A stretch of 64,000 bases of DNA from Ferrovibrio sp. (GCF_019636075.1 NZ_JAHBYG010000018.1:1-64000); one strand, 5' to 3'; shown: positions 15,303 through 26,779, numbered from the stretch's first letter. Notes: generated from the letters alone by a model not told the origin. Numbers and translations are program-made.

Positions 15303-15325
15303 ATATGCAATAATGAATTGCATAT
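15303..15325. promoter_or_regulatory. LysR operator candidate between lysR and frmA
   Basis: ATATGCAAT (15303-15311) and ATTGCATAT (15317-15325), perfect 9-bp arms with a 5-bp spacer. It contains a T-N11-A core and lies 14 bp from the lysR start and 67 bp before frmA, the normal position of a LysR box. Confidence 0.65.
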
Positions 15326-15392
15326 TATGTGCTTAAAGCCCGGGAATACACTGCTTAAGCTGCGGCAGCTTTTGAATCAGGAGAGACGCCCC

Positions 15393-16520
15393 ATGAAAAC
15401 CCGCGCCGCCGTGGCCTTTCAGGCCGGAAAACCGCTCGAAATCGTGGAGCTGGACCTGGAGGGGCCGAAGGCCGGCGAGGTGCTGGTGGAGATCAAGGCC
15501 ACCGGACTGTGCCATACCGATGATTTCACCCTGTCGGGCGCCGACCCGGAAGGGCTGTTCCCGGCCATCCTGGGCCATGAGGGCGCCGGCGTGGTGGTGG
15601 ATGTGGGCCCGGGTGTGAAGAGCGTGAAGAAGGGCGACCATGTGATCCCGCTCTACACGCCGGAATGCCGGGAATGCCCGTCCTGCCTGTCGCGCAAGAC
15701 CAATCTGTGCACCGCCATCCGCGCCACCCAGGGCCAGGGCCTGATGCCCGACGGCACCTCGCGCTTCTCGTTCGAGGGCAAGCCGGTGCATCATTACATG
15801 GGCTGCTCCACCTTCTCGAATTACACCGTGCTGCCCGAGATCGCGGTGGCGAAGATCGATAGCAGCGCGGCTTTCGACAAGGTTTGTTATATCGGCTGCG
15901 GCGTCACCACGGGCGTGGGCGCGGTGATCAACACCGCCAAGGTGGAAGCGGGCGCCACCGCCGTGGTGTTCGGCCTGGGCGGCATTGGGCTGAACGTGAT
16001 CCAGGGCCTGCGCATGGCGGGTGCCGATATGATCATCGGCGTGGACCTCAACAACGGCAAGAAGGCATGGGGCGAACGCTTCGGCATGACGCATTTCGTC
16101 AACCCGAAGGAAATCGACGGCGATATCGTGCCTTACCTGGTGAATCTCACCAAGCGGCGCGGCGATACGATCGGCGGCGCCGATTACACCTTCGATTGCA
16201 CCGGCAACACAACAGTGATGCGCCAGGCGCTGGAATGCAGCCATCGCGGCTGGGGCAAGTCGGTGATCATCGGCGTGGCCGGCGCGGGGCAGGAGATTTC
16301 CACCCGGCCGTTCCAGCTCGTCACCGGCCGCACCTGGATGGGCACGGCATTCGGCGGCGCGCGCGGCCGCACCGATGTGCCGCGCCTGGTGGATTGGTAT
16401 CTGGAAGGCAAGATCGAGATCGACCCGATGATCACCCACACCCTGCGGCTGGACGACATCAACAAGGGTTTCGAGATGATGCATGCCGGCGAGAGCATCC
16501 GCTCGGTCGTGTTGTACTGA
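15393..16520 (+). CDS. frmA: S-(hydroxymethyl)glutathione dehydrogenase / class III alcohol dehydrogenase
   Basis: The product is 375 aa from ATG 15393, preceded by CAGGAGAG. Zinc-dependent medium-chain dehydrogenase: catalytic zinc ligands in [12 protein letters not shown] and GHEGAGVV, the structural zinc loop with four Cys ([15 protein letters not shown]), and the NAD-binding [12 protein letters not shown]. The full-length match to class III ADH includes the glutathione-site text [17 protein letters not shown]. It oxidises S-hydroxymethylglutathione, formed from formaldehyde and glutathione, to S-formylglutathione in the cytoplasm. The stop overlaps the fghA start (TGATG), so the two steps of formaldehyde detoxification are translationally coupled. 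Confidence 0.95.
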   Translation: MKTRAAVAFQAGKPLEIVELDLEGPKAGEVLVEIKATGLCHTDDFTLSGADPEGLFPAILGHEGAGVVVDVGPGVKSVKKGDHVIPLYTPECRECPSCLSRKTNLCTAIRATQGQGLMPDGTSRFSFEGKPVHHYMGCSTFSNYTVLPEIAVAKIDSSAAFDKVCYIGCGVTTGVGAVINTAKVEAGATAVVFGLGGIGLNVIQGLRMAGADMIIGVDLNNGKKAWGERFGMTHFVNPKEIDGDIVPYLVNLTKRRGDTIGGADYTFDCTGNTTVMRQALECSHRGWGKSVIIGVAGAGQEISTRPFQLVTGRTWMGTAFGGARGRTDVPRLVDWYLEGKIEIDPMITHTLRLDDINKGFEMMHAGESIRSVVLY

Positions 16521-17368
16521 TGGAAAGCCTCAGCAGTCAGCGCGTCTTCGGCGGCACGCTGTCCTTCCTGCGTCATGCGTCGGAAGCCACCGGCACGGCC
16601 ATGACCTTCAGCCTGTTCGTGCCGCCGGGGAAGGGGCCTTTCCCGGTGCTGTACTGGCTGTCGGGCCTTACCTGCACGGCCAATAACTTTACCGAGAAGG
16701 CCGGGGCCTATGGCAAGGCCGCCGAACTGGGCCTGGCCATCGTGGCGCCGGATACGTCTCCTCGGAGCAATGGCGCGGGCGGCGAGGGCGTGGCCGACGA
16801 CCCGGCCTACGATCTCGGCCAGGGCGCGGGCTTTTATATCGATGCCAGCCAGGCCCCCTGGACGCCGCATTTTCGCATGGAAAGCTATGTCACCCGCGAC
16901 CTGATCGCCGCCGCCGAGGGACAATTCCCCGTGCTGGCGGGGGCGCGCGGCATTGCCGGGCATTCCATGGGCGGCCATGGCGCGCTCACCCTGGCGATGA
17001 AGCATCCAGGGCTCTACCGCTCGGTTTCGGCCTTTGCGCCCATCGTGTCGCCCACCCGCTGCCCCTGGGGCGAGAAGGCCTTCACGGCATATCTGGGGGA
17101 AGATCGGGCTGCCTGGCAGGCCCATGATGCCAGCCTTCTGGTTGCGGCCGGCAAGGCCAGCCACCTGGATGATATGCTGATCGACCAGGGTTTGGCCGAT
17201 AGCTTCCTGGCCAATCAACTGAAGCCGGAATTGCTGGAACAGGCCGCCGCCAAGGCCGGACAAAAGTTAACGCTGCGGCGCCACGACGGCTATGATCACA
17301 GTTATTACTTCATCCAGAGCTTCATGGCCGATCATCTGGCTTTCCATTACAGCCGCCTGATGGTTTGA
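16520..17368 (+). CDS. fghA: S-formylglutathione hydrolase
   Basis: A 282-aa alpha/beta hydrolase of the esterase D family. It starts at ATG 16520, which shares its A with the frmA stop. Characteristic pieces: YWLSGLTCTANNFTEKAGA, the active-site DTSPRSNGAGGEG region, AGFYIDASQAPW, the nucleophile elbow GHSMGGHGAL, the acid DQGLADSF and the catalytic His in YDHSYYFIQSFMADH. It hydrolyses S-formylglutathione to formate and glutathione, the second step after frmA. Only these two genes follow the LysR operator. Confidence 0.95.
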   Translation: MESLSSQRVFGGTLSFLRHASEATGTAMTFSLFVPPGKGPFPVLYWLSGLTCTANNFTEKAGAYGKAAELGLAIVAPDTSPRSNGAGGEGVADDPAYDLGQGAGFYIDASQAPWTPHFRMESYVTRDLIAAAEGQFPVLAGARGIAGHSMGGHGALTLAMKHPGLYRSVSAFAPIVSPTRCPWGEKAFTAYLGEDRAAWQAHDASLLVAAGKASHLDDMLIDQGLADSFLANQLKPELLEQAAAKAGQKLTLRRHDGYDHSYYFIQSFMADHLAFHYSRLMV

Positions 17369-17385
17369 TTACCGTCTCGCAACCA

Positions 17386-17415
17386 CCCGCAAACCCTTAA
17401 CGCGGGCCGGTTTTT
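17386..17415 (+). terminator. Weak terminator after fghA
   Basis: CCCGC (17386-17390) and GCGGG (17402-17406) with a long loop, followed by CCGG and five T. The short stem makes this a modest candidate. Confidence 0.35.
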
Positions 17416-17549
17416 CACCCACGGAATGTTACTGGGGAATTGTTGCGGTGCGGCACGGTTCGGTCTAAAACCGTTCCGGCCCGAGCTGGCGGAGTCCCAT
17501 CCGCCGCAGGGTTTGCGACGATTTTCTGTGCTGGAAGGAGTGTGCGACC
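17416..17549 (+). promoter_or_regulatory. Upstream region of the nuo operon
   Basis: Gene-free leader. TTGTTG (about 17440) and TCTAAA (17464-17469) could be a -35/-10 pair. An inverted repeat ACGGTT (17455-17460) / AACCGT (17469-17474) overlaps that -10 and may be a regulator site. GGAAGGAG precedes the GTG of nuoA. Confidence 0.4.
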
Positions 17550-17915
17550 GTGGAAGCCCTACTGCGGGAGTACCTGCCCATTCTGCTGTTCCTCGGCCTC
17601 GCCATCGTGCTGGCTCTGGTAATGGCACTGTTGCCTTTCGTGGCTGCCAAGATGGCGCCCGATCCGGAAAAGAATTCCACCTACGAATGCGGCTTCGAGC
17701 CGTTCTCGGATTCGCGCCGTCAGTTCGATGTGCGCTTCTATCTGGTGGCCATCCTTTTCATCATCTTCGATCTTGAAGTGGCCTTCCTGTTTCCCTGGGC
17801 GATTTCGCTGGGCCAGATTGGTGTGTTCGGCTTCTGGTCGATGATCGTGTTCCTGGCTGTGCTGACGGTCGGCTTCATCTACGAATGGAAAAAGGGAGCG
17901 CTGGAATGGGAATGA
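17550..17915 (+). CDS. nuoA: NADH-quinone oxidoreductase subunit A
   Basis: A 121-aa inner-membrane subunit with three transmembrane helices. The loop [43 protein letters not shown] is diagnostic for NuoA/ND3, including the Cys in the quinone-tunnel loop. It starts at GTG behind a GGAAGGAG site. First gene of the 14-gene complex I operon, which couples NADH oxidation to quinone reduction and proton pumping. Its end overlaps nuoB. Confidence 0.96.
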   Translation: MEALLREYLPILLFLGLAIVLALVMALLPFVAAKMAPDPEKNSTYECGFEPFSDSRRQFDVRFYLVAILFIIFDLEVAFLFPWAISLGQIGVFGFWSMIVFLAVLTVGFIYEWKKGALEWE

Positions 17916-18466
17916 GCGCCGCGACCGAAAAGGCTGCCCCGGCTGGCAATTCGCTTGTGCTGGGTTCGTCGCAGGACGAATTCTTCCGCGATATCTCCGA
18001 CCAGCTCGCCGATAAGGGCGTGGTGGTTTCCTCGATCGACAAGCTGGCCAATTGGGCCCGCACCGGTTCGCTCTGGCCGATGACCTTCGGTCTGGCCTGC
18101 TGCGGCGTGGAAATGATCCATGCCTTCATGGCGCGCTACGATCTGGATCGCTTCGGCTCGATGCCGCGCGCTTCGCCCCGGCAGTCGGATGTGATGATCG
18201 TGGCCGGCACGCTCACCAACAAGATGGCGCCCGCGCTGCGTAAGCTTTACGACCAGATGGCCGAGCCGCGCTATGTGATCTCCATGGGCAGCTGCGCCAA
18301 TGGCGGCGGCTATTACCATTATTCCTATTCCGTGGTGCGCGGCTGCGACCGTATCGTGCCGGTGGATGTGTATGTGCCCGGCTGCCCACCCACGGCGGAG
18401 GCGCTGGTTTACGGTTTGCTGCAATTGCAGAAGAAGATTCTGCGCACCACCACCATCGCCCGCTGA
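17906..18466 (+). CDS. nuoB: NADH-quinone oxidoreductase subunit B
   Basis: The 186-aa product holds cluster N2, the last iron-sulphur centre before quinone. Ligands: the adjacent Cys pair in [10 protein letters not shown], the Cys in [19 protein letters not shown] and that in [15 protein letters not shown] 17906 is chosen for its GGGAG site 7 bases upstream; ATG 17912, which overlaps the nuoA stop as ATGA, is possible. Sits in the peripheral arm at the membrane junction. Confidence 0.96.
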   Translation: MGMSAATEKAAPAGNSLVLGSSQDEFFRDISDQLADKGVVVSSIDKLANWARTGSLWPMTFGLACCGVEMIHAFMARYDLDRFGSMPRASPRQSDVMIVAGTLTNKMAPALRKLYDQMAEPRYVISMGSCANGGGYYHYSYSVVRGCDRIVPVDVYVPGCPPTAEALVYGLLQLQKKILRTTTIAR

Positions 18467-18475
18467 GGTGCCCCG

Positions 18476-19120
18476 ATGAGCGATAGTGTAAAGCGCGAAC
18501 AGGAACAGAGCCTGCGGGAATTGGGCGAGCATATCTCTGCCGCCTTGCCCAACGATGTGCTGGGCTTCGAGGTGACGCTGGGTGAATTGACCATGCGTGC
18601 CCCGGCCGACCGCATCGTGAAGGTGCTGACCTTCCTGCGCGACGATGCCAATTGCCTGTTCTCGATTCTGGTGGATGTGCTGGGCGTGGATTGGCCGCAG
18701 CGCGAGCGCCGCTTCGATGTGGTGTATCATCTGCTCAGCATGAAGCTGAACCAGCGCGTGCGCGTGATCGTGGAGACCGATGAAGACACCCCGGTGCCGT
18801 CGGTCACTGGCGTGTATTCGTCTGCCGGCTGGTTCGAGCGCGAAACCTGGGACATGTACGGCGTGATGTTCTCGGGCCATTCGGATCTGCGCCGCATCCT
18901 CTCGGATTACGGTTTCGAGGGCCATGCGCTGCGCAAGGATTTCCCGCTCTCGGGTTATGTGGAAGTGCGCTACGACGCCGAGCAGAAGCGCGTGGTGTAT
19001 GAGCCCGTGACCTTGCCCCAGGAATTCCGCCGCTTCGATTTCATGAGCCCGTGGGAAGGCGCGCATTACGTGCTGCCGGGCGATGAGAAGGCGGCACCGG
19101 CACAGGAGGCCAAGTCCTAA
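18476..19120 (+). CDS. nuoC: NADH-quinone oxidoreductase subunit C
   Basis: A 214-aa peripheral-arm subunit. The 30-kDa signature is present: [50 protein letters not shown]. Kept separate from nuoD, as in other alphaproteobacteria and mitochondria and unlike the fused NuoCD of enterobacteria. The C-terminal about 15 residues are a low-complexity tail. Confidence 0.96.
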   Translation: MSDSVKREQEQSLRELGEHISAALPNDVLGFEVTLGELTMRAPADRIVKVLTFLRDDANCLFSILVDVLGVDWPQRERRFDVVYHLLSMKLNQRVRVIVETDEDTPVPSVTGVYSSAGWFERETWDMYGVMFSGHSDLRRILSDYGFEGHALRKDFPLSGYVEVRYDAEQKRVVYEPVTLPQEFRRFDFMSPWEGAHYVLPGDEKAAPAQEAKS

Positions 19121-19121
19121 C

Positions 19122-20300
19122 ATGGCCGAAGTTTCGATTGCCAATTACATGGTGAATTTCGGGCCGCAGCATCCTGCGGCTCACGGCGTGCTGCGCCTGG
19201 TGCTGGAGCTGGACGGCGAGATCGTCGAGCGCTGCGATCCGCATATCGGCCTGCTGCATCGCGGCACCGAAAAGCTGATCGAGCACAAGACCTACCTGCA
19301 GGCCATGCCGTATTTCGACCGCCTCGATTATGTGGCGCCGATGAACCAGGAGCATGCCTTCTGCCTGGCCACCGAAAAGCTGCTGGGGCTGGAAGTGCCC
19401 GAGCGCGGCCAATATGTGCGCGTGCTGTTCGCCGAGATCGGCCGCCTGCTGAACCATCTGCTGAACGTGACCACGCATGCCATGGATTGCGGCGCCATGA
19501 CGCCGACGCTGTGGGCCTTCGAGGAACGCGAAAAGCTGATGGAGTTCTACGAGCGGGTTTCCGGCGCCCGCATGCATGCGGCCTATTTCCGGCCCGGCGG
19601 CGTGCATCAGGATCTGCCCAAGGGTTTGGCCGAGGATATCTATGCCTATTGCGACCGGCTGCCGCCGGTGCTTGAGGATATCGAAGGCCTGCTCACCGAA
19701 AACCGCATCTTCCGCCAGCGTAATGTCGAAATCGGCGTGATCTCCGCCAAGGATGCCCAGGATTGGGGTTTCTCGGGCGTGATGCTGCGCGGCTCGGGCA
19801 TCGCCTGGGATTTGCGCAAGGCGCAGCCCTACGAGGTTTACGACAAGCTGGATTTCGACGTGCCGGTGGGCAAGAACGGCGATTGCTTCGACCGGTATCT
19901 CTGCCGCATCGAGGAAATGCGCCAGAGCCTGCGCATCATCCGCCAGTGCATCGAGAAGATGCCGGGCGGCCCGGTTTCGTCGCAGGATCGCAAGGTGGTG
20001 CCGCCCAAGCGCGGCGAGATGAAGAAGTCGATGGAAGCCTTGATCCATCACTTCAAGCTCTACACCGAAGGCTTCCATGTGCCGGCCGGCCAGGCCTATG
20101 CCGCGGTGGAAGCGCCGAAGGGCGAATTCGGCGTGTATATGGTTTCCGATGGCACCAACAAGCCCTATCGCTGCCGTATCCGCGCGCCGGGCTTCGTGCA
20201 TCTGCAAGCCACGGATTTCTTGTCGAAGGGCTACATGCTGGCCGATGCGGTCTCCATCGTCGGCAACCTCGACATCGTGTTCGGCGAGGTCGATCGATGA
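19122..20300 (+). CDS. nuoD: NADH-quinone oxidoreductase subunit D
   Basis: A 392-aa 49-kDa subunit. ATG 19122 follows the nuoC stop by one base and gives the standard N-terminus [25 protein letters not shown], with the quinone-site His of [38 protein letters not shown] and the C-terminal DIVFGEVDR agree with the family. It forms the quinone-binding pocket with NuoB. Its stop overlaps the nuoE start (ATGA). Confidence 0.97.
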   Translation: MAEVSIANYMVNFGPQHPAAHGVLRLVLELDGEIVERCDPHIGLLHRGTEKLIEHKTYLQAMPYFDRLDYVAPMNQEHAFCLATEKLLGLEVPERGQYVRVLFAEIGRLLNHLLNVTTHAMDCGAMTPTLWAFEEREKLMEFYERVSGARMHAAYFRPGGVHQDLPKGLAEDIYAYCDRLPPVLEDIEGLLTENRIFRQRNVEIGVISAKDAQDWGFSGVMLRGSGIAWDLRKAQPYEVYDKLDFDVPVGKNGDCFDRYLCRIEEMRQSLRIIRQCIEKMPGGPVSSQDRKVVPPKRGEMKKSMEALIHHFKLYTEGFHVPAGQAYAAVEAPKGEFGVYMVSDGTNKPYRCRIRAPGFVHLQATDFLSKGYMLADAVSIVGNLDIVFGEVDR

Positions 20301-20941
20301 GTGGCGTCCATATAGCTCCCCCGGAAATGCAGCCGAAGGATTTCGCCTTCACGGCCGAGAATCTGGAAAAGGCGAAGGCGATCATCGCCAAATATCCGGC
20401 CGGCCGCCAGCGCAGCGCCACCATGCCGCTGCTCGATCTGGCGCAGCGTCAGCATAATGGCTGGGTGCCGATGGCAGCGATCCGCACCATCGGCGAGATG
20501 CTGGGCGTGCCTGAAATCCGTGTGCTGGAAGTGGCCAGCTTCTACACGATGTATAACCTCGCCCCGGTGGGTAAGCATTTCGTGCAGGTCTGCACCACCA
20601 CGCCCTGTTGGCTGCGCGGCTCCGACAAGGTTGTCGAAGCCTGCGAGAAGCATCTCGGCGTGAAATGCGGCGACACCACGGCCGATGGCCAGTTCACCTT
20701 GATCGAGGTGGAATGCCTGGGTGCCTGCGTGAATGCGCCGATGATGCAGATCGGCGACGATTACTACGAAGATCTCGATGCCGAGAGCACCGGCAAGGTG
20801 CTGGATGCGCTCAAGCGCGGCGAGAAGCCGAAGGTCGGTCCGCAGAATGGCCGCCAGACCTCGGCGCCGCTGGGCGGCCCCACCACGCTCACCACTTTTA
20901 ATCCGCCCGCCGGCAATGCGCCGGTCGGTGGCGACGATTGA
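20297..20941 (+). CDS. nuoE: NADH-quinone oxidoreductase subunit E
   Basis: A 214-aa thioredoxin-fold subunit binding the 2Fe-2S cluster N1a. The four ligands lie in [12 protein letters not shown] (two Cys) and [15 protein letters not shown] (two Cys). Starts at ATG 20297 inside the nuoD stop. The last about 45 residues, after [10 protein letters not shown], form a Gly/Pro/Thr-rich tail beyond the fold, an extension seen in some alphaproteobacterial NuoE. Works with NuoF in the NADH-oxidising tip. Confidence 0.96.
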   Translation: MSGVHIAPPEMQPKDFAFTAENLEKAKAIIAKYPAGRQRSATMPLLDLAQRQHNGWVPMAAIRTIGEMLGVPEIRVLEVASFYTMYNLAPVGKHFVQVCTTTPCWLRGSDKVVEACEKHLGVKCGDTTADGQFTLIEVECLGACVNAPMMQIGDDYYEDLDAESTGKVLDALKRGEKPKVGPQNGRQTSAPLGGPTTLTTFNPPAGNAPVGGDD

Positions 20942-20953
20942 GGCGGACCCGCG

Positions 20954-22243
20954 ATGCTGCAGGATAAAGACCGCATTTTCACCAATCTCTATGGCCAGCA
21001 GCCATGGAGCCTGGAAGCCGCCCGCAAGCGCGGCGATTGGGATGGCACCAAGGCCATCATCGAGAAGGGCCAGGACTGGATCATCGACGAGATGAAGAAG
21101 TCCGGCCTGCGCGGCCGTGGCGGCGCGGGTTTTCCCACCGGCCTGAAATGGTCGTTCATGCCCAAGCAATCCGATGGCCGCCCCAGCTATCTGGTGGTGA
21201 ATGCCGACGAGGGCGAACCGGGCACCTGCAAAGACCGCGACATGATGCGCCACGATCCGCATAAGCTGATCGAGGGCTGCCTGCTTGCCGGTTTCGCCAT
21301 GCGCGCCGTGGCTGCCTATATCTATATTCGCGGCGAATTCCATTACGAAGCCGATGTGCTGGAAGCCGCCATCGACGAAGCGCGCTCTGCTGGCCTGATC
21401 GGCAAGAATGCCTGCGGCTCGGGCTATGATTTCGATGTGTTCGTGCATCGCGGCGCCGGCGCTTATATCTGCGGCGAAGAAACCGCGCTGATCGAAAGCC
21501 TGGAAGGCAAGAAGGGCCAGCCGCGCCTGAAGCCGCCTTTCCCGGCCAATGTGGGCGTCTGGGGCTGCCCCACCACGGTGAACAACGTGGAAAGCATTGC
21601 GGTTGCCCCCACCATCCTGCGCCGTGGTGGCGAGTGGTTCGCCGGCATCGGCCGTCCGAACAACACCGGCACCAAGGTGTTCTGCATTTCCGGCCATGTG
21701 AACAAGCCGTGCAATGTGGAAGAAGAGATGGGCATCCCGCTGAAAGAGTTGATCGAAAAGCATGCCGGCGGCGTGCGCGGCGGCTGGGACAACCTGCTGG
21801 CGATCATTCCCGGCGGTTCCTCGGTGCCTTTGCTGCCCAAGGCGATCTGCGACGACGTGCTGATGGATTTCGACAGCCTGCGCGCCCAGCGTTCGGGCCT
21901 CGGCACGGCGGCCGTGATCGTGATGGACAAGAGCACCGATGTGGTGCGCGCCATCGCGCGGCTCTCGAAATTCTACAAGCATGAAAGCTGCGGCCAATGC
22001 ACGCCGTGCCGCGAAGGCACCGGCTGGATGTGGCGCGTGATGGAGCGCCTGGTGCGCGGCGAAGCCGAGAAGCGCGAAATCGACATGCTGCTGGAAGTCA
22101 CCACCCAGGTGGAAGGCCACACGATCTGCGCGCTCGGCGACGCGGCGGCCTGGCCGATCCAGGGCCTGATCCGGCATTTCCGCGGCGAGATCGAAAGCCG
22201 CATCGATGCCTATCACGGCGTTCAACAAGTGGCAGCGGAGTAA
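20954..22243 (+). CDS. nuoF: NADH-quinone oxidoreductase subunit F
   Basis: A 429-aa flavoprotein that takes the hydride from NADH. The FMN and NADH site is [18 protein letters not shown] and [16 protein letters not shown]. The cluster N3 ligands are in [15 protein letters not shown] plus the later Cys of [13 protein letters not shown]. Full length with no breaks. Twelve bases after nuoE and six before nuoG. Confidence 0.97.
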   Translation: MLQDKDRIFTNLYGQQPWSLEAARKRGDWDGTKAIIEKGQDWIIDEMKKSGLRGRGGAGFPTGLKWSFMPKQSDGRPSYLVVNADEGEPGTCKDRDMMRHDPHKLIEGCLLAGFAMRAVAAYIYIRGEFHYEADVLEAAIDEARSAGLIGKNACGSGYDFDVFVHRGAGAYICGEETALIESLEGKKGQPRLKPPFPANVGVWGCPTTVNNVESIAVAPTILRRGGEWFAGIGRPNNTGTKVFCISGHVNKPCNVEEEMGIPLKELIEKHAGGVRGGWDNLLAIIPGGSSVPLLPKAICDDVLMDFDSLRAQRSGLGTAAVIVMDKSTDVVRAIARLSKFYKHESCGQCTPCREGTGWMWRVMERLVRGEAEKREIDMLLEVTTQVEGHTICALGDAAAWPIQGLIRHFRGEIESRIDAYHGVQQVAAE

Positions 22244-22248
22244 GGCCC

Positions 22249-24303
22249 ATGCCGAAGCTGACCGTAGACGGCATCGAAGTTACCGTAGAGCCCGGCACCA
22301 CGGTGTTGCAGGCCTGCGAACTGGCCGGCAAGGAAATTCCGCGCTTCTGCTATCACGAGCGCCTCAGCATCGCCGGCAATTGCCGCATGTGCCTAGTGGA
22401 GCAGGAGAAGGCGCCCAAGCCGATCGCGTCCTGCGCCATGCCGGCCGCCGATGGCATGGTGATCAAGACCGACACGCCGCTGGTGAAGAAGGCCCGCGAA
22501 GGCGTGATGGAATTCCTGCTGATCAACCATCCGCTGGATTGCCCGATCTGCGACCAGGGCGGCGAATGCGATTTGCAGGATCAGTCGGTGGGTTACGGCA
22601 AGGGCGGTTCGCGCTACGACGAAAACAAGCGCGCCGTTAAGGACAAGTATATGGGTCCGTTGGTGGCAACCACCATGACCCGCTGCATCCACTGCACTCG
22701 CTGCGTGCGCTTCGCCACCGAAGTGGCCGGTGTGCCGGAACTCGGCGCCATCGGGCGCGGCGAGGATATGCAGATCACCACCTATCTCGAGAAGGCCTTC
22801 TCGTCGGAACTCAGCGGCAATGTGATCGACCTTTGCCCGGTGGGCGCGCTGACCTCCAAGCCCTATGCCTTCACCGCCCGGTCCTGGGAATTGCGCAAGA
22901 CCGACAGCATCGACGCCATGGATGCGCTGGGCAGCAATATCCGCGTGGATGCCCGTGGCCCCGAAGTGATGCGCATCCTGCCGCGCCTCAATGAGGACGT
23001 GAACGAGGAATGGATTTCCGACAAGACCCGTTTCGCCTATGACGGCCTGAAGCGTCGCCGGCTCGACCGCCCTTATGTGCGGGTGAACGGCAAGCTGCAG
23101 GAAGCCAGCTGGAACGAGGCCTTCGCCGCCATTGCCAAGGGCCTCAAGGGGCTGAAGGGCGAGCAGATTGCCGCCATTGCCGGCGATATGGCCTGTGCCG
23201 AAAGCATGCTGGCGCTGAAGGATCTGCTGGCAGCCCTCGGTTCGGCCAATGTGGAATGCCGCCAGGACGGCGCCAAGGTGGATCCGGCGCATCGCGCCAG
23301 CTATCTGTTCAATTCCACCATTGCCGGCATCGATCAGGCCGATGCGATCCTGATCGTGGGCAGCGATCCGCGCCATGAGGCGGCGGTGCTGAATGCCCGC
23401 ATCCGCAAGCGTTTCCTGCGCGGCAATGTGAAGATTGCCGTGATCGGCGAGAAGCTGGACCTGACCTATCGCTACGAGCATCTGGGCAGCGGCCCGGCCG
23501 TGCTCAAGGCCATCGCCGATGGTCAGCATGCTTTTGCCGAAGCGCTCAAGGGCGCGCAGAACCCGATGATCATCCTGGGGCAGGGCGCTCTGGCCCGCCC
23601 GGATGGTGATGTGGTGCTGGGCCTGGCCTGGCAGGTGGCGGATCGCTGCGGCCTGGTGAAAGACGGCTGGAACGGCTTCAACGTGTTGCATACCGCCGCT
23701 GCCCGCGTGGCCGGTCTCGATCTCGGCTTTACATCCGCTGGCAATGTCGATGGCATTCTGACGGGCGCACAGAGCCAGGCGATCAAGGCGGTGTATCTGC
23801 TGGGCGCCGACGAGATCAATACTGCCAATCTGGGCGCTGCCTTCGTGATCTATCAAGGCAGCCATGGCGATGCCGGCGCCAAGCGCGCCGATGTGATCCT
23901 GCCGGGCGCGGCTTATACCGAGAAGGATGCGGTCTGGGTGAATACCGAAGGCCGCGTGCAGCTTGGCCGCCGCGCCGCAGCGCCGCCGGGCGAGGCGCGC
24001 GAGGATTGGGCGATCATCCGCGCGCTATCCGAAGTGCTGGGCCACAAGCTGCCTTACGACAACCAGGCCGCCCTGCGCCGCCGCATGCTTGAGGTCGCGC
24101 CGCATTTCAGCGCCGTCGACCGCGTCACGCCGGCCGCCTGGGGCGTGTTCGGCGTAAACGGCATGCCCAACGACACGGCTTTCCAGTCGCCGATTGGCGA
24201 TTTCTATCTCACCAACCCGATCGCGCGCGCCTCCGCCACCATGGCGGAATGCTCGAGCATCGCGCGCGGCGAGACCTTGGCGATGACGGGTTCCGATGAC
24301 TGA
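22249..24303 (+). CDS. nuoG: NADH-quinone oxidoreductase subunit G
   Basis: A 684-aa 75-kDa subunit from ATG 22249. The N-terminal ferredoxin-like domain binds three clusters: 2Fe-2S ([18 protein letters not shown] plus the Cys of IASCAMP), a His/Cys-ligated 4Fe-4S ([18 protein letters not shown]) and a 4Fe-4S ([10 protein letters not shown] with a later Cys in [16 protein letters not shown]). The C-terminal part is a molybdopterin-oxidoreductase fold without cofactor, as usual for NuoG. The end overlaps nuoH by 8 bases. Confidence 0.97.
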   Translation: MPKLTVDGIEVTVEPGTTVLQACELAGKEIPRFCYHERLSIAGNCRMCLVEQEKAPKPIASCAMPAADGMVIKTDTPLVKKAREGVMEFLLINHPLDCPICDQGGECDLQDQSVGYGKGGSRYDENKRAVKDKYMGPLVATTMTRCIHCTRCVRFATEVAGVPELGAIGRGEDMQITTYLEKAFSSELSGNVIDLCPVGALTSKPYAFTARSWELRKTDSIDAMDALGSNIRVDARGPEVMRILPRLNEDVNEEWISDKTRFAYDGLKRRRLDRPYVRVNGKLQEASWNEAFAAIAKGLKGLKGEQIAAIAGDMACAESMLALKDLLAALGSANVECRQDGAKVDPAHRASYLFNSTIAGIDQADAILIVGSDPRHEAAVLNARIRKRFLRGNVKIAVIGEKLDLTYRYEHLGSGPAVLKAIADGQHAFAEALKGAQNPMIILGQGALARPDGDVVLGLAWQVADRCGLVKDGWNGFNVLHTAAARVAGLDLGFTSAGNVDGILTGAQSQAIKAVYLLGADEINTANLGAAFVIYQGSHGDAGAKRADVILPGAAYTEKDAVWVNTEGRVQLGRRAAAPPGEAREDWAIIRALSEVLGHKLPYDNQAALRRRMLEVAPHFSAVDRVTPAAWGVFGVNGMPNDTAFQSPIGDFYLTNPIARASATMAECSSIARGETLAMTGSDD

Positions 24304-25327
24304 TACCATCTGGCAGACTCTCTGGCAGGGCTATATCTGGCCGGGTGGCCTGATCCTGGCCAATATCCTGGCGCTGGTTGTGCCGCTGCTGATCGCAGTG
24401 GCCTATCTCACCCTGATGGAGCGCAAGGTGCTGGCGGCGATGTCGCTGCGCATGGGCCCCAACGTGGTGGGCCCGTTCGGCCTGTTGCAGCCGTTTGCGG
24501 ATGCCGTGAAGCTGATCTTCAAGGAACCGATCATTCCGTCGGGTGCCAACAAGATTCTGTTCATCATGGCGCCGTGCCTCACCTTCATTCTCGCGCTGAT
24601 CGCCTGGGCAGTGATTCCGGTGGCGGAAGGCTGGGTGATTTCCAACATCAATGTGGGCGTGCTGTACCTGTTTGCGATTTCCTCGCTGGGCGTCTACGGC
24701 ATCATCGTGGCCGGCTGGTCGTCGAATTCGCGCTACGCCTTCCTGGGCGCGCTGCGCTCGTCCGCGCAGATGGTGTCCTACGAAGTCTCCATGGGCTTCG
24801 TGATCATCACCGTGCTGCTCTGCGTCGGCTCGTTGAACCTTTCCGCCATCGTGGAAGCCCAGCGTACCGTATGGTTCGCGCTGCCGCTCTTCCCGATGTT
24901 CATCATCTTCTTCATTTCCACCCTGGCCGAAACCAACCGCCATCCCTTCGATCTTCCGGAAGCGGAAGCTGAGTTGGTGGCCGGTTATCAGGTGGAATAT
25001 TCCTCCATGCATTTCGCTCTGTTCTTCCTGGGCGAATACGCCAACATGATCCTGATGAGCGGGATGACCACCATCCTGTTCCTGGGCGGCTGGCTGCCGC
25101 CGATCGATGTGGCGCCGTTCAACTGGCTGCCCGGCATCTTCTGGTTCGCGCTGAAGATACTGCTGCTGCTGTTCGTGTTCATCTGGATCCGTGCCGCGCT
25201 GCCGCGCTACCGCTACGACCAGCTGATGCGCCTGGGCTGGAAGGTGTTCCTGCCGATCTCGTTGTTCTGGGTGGTGGCAACCGCCGGTTTCCTGGTTGCC
25301 TTCGACCTGCTGCCCAAGGGGGTCTGA
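24296..25327 (+). CDS. nuoH: NADH-quinone oxidoreductase subunit H
   Basis: A 343-aa membrane subunit with about eight helices that forms the floor of the quinone site. Signatures: [20 protein letters not shown] and [20 protein letters not shown] with the acidic cluster of the E-channel, then [13 protein letters not shown]. The start overlaps nuoG out of frame, indicating coupling. Confidence 0.97.
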   Translation: MTDTIWQTLWQGYIWPGGLILANILALVVPLLIAVAYLTLMERKVLAAMSLRMGPNVVGPFGLLQPFADAVKLIFKEPIIPSGANKILFIMAPCLTFILALIAWAVIPVAEGWVISNINVGVLYLFAISSLGVYGIIVAGWSSNSRYAFLGALRSSAQMVSYEVSMGFVIITVLLCVGSLNLSAIVEAQRTVWFALPLFPMFIIFFISTLAETNRHPFDLPEAEAELVAGYQVEYSSMHFALFFLGEYANMILMSGMTTILFLGGWLPPIDVAPFNWLPGIFWFALKILLLLFVFIWIRAALPRYRYDQLMRLGWKVFLPISLFWVVATAGFLVAFDLLPKGV

Positions 25328-25331
25328 AGCC

Positions 25332-25820
25332 ATGGCTTTGCTCGATCGCGGCATTCGCACCGTCTTCCTGTGGGAAATGGTCAAAGGCCTGTCGCTTGCC
25401 TTCACCTACATGTTCAAGCCGCGCGCCACGGTGAATTATCCGTATGAAAAAGGCCCGCTCAGCCCGCGCTTCCGCGGCGAGCATGCCTTGCGCCGCTATG
25501 CCAATGGCGAAGAGCGCTGCATCGCCTGCAAGCTGTGTGAAGCGGTCTGTCCGGCCCAGGCCATCACCATCGAGGCCGAGCCGCGCGACGACGGCTCGCG
25601 CCGCACCACGCGCTACGACATCGACATGACCAAGTGCATCTATTGCGGCTTCTGCCAGGAAGCCTGCCCGGTGGATGCCATCGTGGAAGGCCCGAACTTC
25701 GAGTTCGCTGCCGAAACCCGCGAGGAGCTTTTCTACAGCAAGGAAAAGCTGCTGGCGAATGGCGAACGCTGGGAATACGAGATCGCCCGCAATATCGCGG
25801 CCGATGCGCCGTATCGCTGA
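25332..25820 (+). CDS. nuoI: NADH-quinone oxidoreductase subunit I
   Basis: A 162-aa protein from ATG 25332 carrying two 4Fe-4S clusters (N6a, N6b) in a ferredoxin domain: [12 protein letters not shown] and [12 protein letters not shown]. An N-terminal amphipathic segment ([21 protein letters not shown]) lies along the membrane. Connects the NuoG clusters to N2 in NuoB. Length typical of the alphaproteobacterial and mitochondrial form. Confidence 0.97.
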   Translation: MALLDRGIRTVFLWEMVKGLSLAFTYMFKPRATVNYPYEKGPLSPRFRGEHALRRYANGEERCIACKLCEAVCPAQAITIEAEPRDDGSRRTTRYDIDMTKCIYCGFCQEACPVDAIVEGPNFEFAAETREELFYSKEKLLANGERWEYEIARNIAADAPYR

Positions 25821-25844
25821 AGTCCGGGCGAGGGGGACACCTTA

Positions 25845-26459
25845 ATGATTATTCATGCCCTGGCCTTTTATCTGTTCGCCGCCATCGCGGTGGCGAGCGG
25901 ATTCATGGTGATCGCGGCGCGCAATCCCGTGCATAGCGTGCTGTTCCTGATCCTGGCCTTCTTCAATGCCGCCGGCCTGTTCGTGCTGATGGGCGCGGAA
26001 TTCCTGGCGATGATCCTGGTGATCGTCTATGTGGGCGCCGTGGCGGTGCTGTTCCTGTTCGTGGTGATGATGCTCGACATCAACTTCGTCGAGCTGCGCC
26101 AGGGCTTCCTGCAATACCTGCCGATCGGCGGCCTGATCGGTTTCATCCTGCTGGTGGAATTGCTGCTGGTGCTAGGCGGCTGGGCCAGTGTGCCCCATGT
26201 GGCCTCCAGCGGCGCGCTGCCGATCCCGCCGCCGGAGCAGGTGACCAACACCCATGCGCTCGGCCATGTGCTCTACACCAAGTATGTCTATCTGTTCCAA
26301 GGCTCGGGCCTGATCCTGCTGGTGGCCATGATCGGCGCCATCGTGCTCACCCTGCGCCATCGTCCGGGCGTGCGCCGCCAGGATATCGCCGTACAGACCT
26401 ATCGCCGCCGCGACGAGGCGGTGGAGGTCAAGAAGGTCGAACCGAGGCAGGGGATCTGA
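25845..26459 (+). CDS. nuoJ: NADH-quinone oxidoreductase subunit J
   Basis: A 204-aa membrane subunit with five helices. The third helix has the conserved text [29 protein letters not shown], containing the pi-bulge region of ND6. The C-terminal about 30 residues are charged and cytoplasmic. Two bases before nuoK. Confidence 0.95.
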   Translation: MIIHALAFYLFAAIAVASGFMVIAARNPVHSVLFLILAFFNAAGLFVLMGAEFLAMILVIVYVGAVAVLFLFVVMMLDINFVELRQGFLQYLPIGGLIGFILLVELLLVLGGWASVPHVASSGALPIPPPEQVTNTHALGHVLYTKYVYLFQGSGLILLVAMIGAIVLTLRHRPGVRRQDIAVQTYRRRDEAVEVKKVEPRQGI

Positions 26460-26461
26460 TC

Positions 26462-26770
26462 ATGACCATCGGACTCGCGCATTATCTCTCGGTTGCGGCC
26501 ATCCTGTTCGCGCTGGGTATCTTCGGCATCTTCTTGAACCGCAAGAACGTGATCATCATCCTGATGTCGGTCGAGCTGATGCTGCTCGCGGTCAACATCA
26601 ACCTGGTGGCTTTTTCCACCCACCTGAACGATCTGGTGGGCCAGGTCTTCACGCTGTTCGTGCTCACCGTGGCGGCGGGCGAGGCGGCGATCGGCCTGGC
26701 GATCCTGGTGGTCTATTTCCGCAACCGCGGCACCATCGCGGTTGAGGATATCAACATGATGAAGGGCTGA
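26462..26770 (+). CDS. nuoK: NADH-quinone oxidoreductase subunit K
   Basis: A 102-aa three-helix subunit. The two conserved membrane Glu residues of the proton path are visible in [17 protein letters not shown] and [14 protein letters not shown]. Length and sequence fit NuoK/ND4L. Confidence 0.96.
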   Translation: MTIGLAHYLSVAAILFALGIFGIFLNRKNVIIILMSVELMLLAVNINLVAFSTHLNDLVGQVFTLFVLTVAAGEAAIGLAILVVYFRNRGTIAVEDINMMKG

Positions 26771-26779
26771 GGCGCGGCG

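Noticed and set aside
15318..15392. N-terminal extension of the formaldehyde dehydrogenase from an upstream in-frame ATG
   Set aside because: That start overlaps the LysR dyad, has no ribosome site and adds residues absent from the family; ATG 15393 has CAGGAGAG upstream.
20231..22228. 665-codon open frame on the minus strand
   Set aside because: It lies wholly antisense to nuoE and nuoF, whose protein matches are unambiguous; long antisense frames are common in GC-rich genes with biased third positions.
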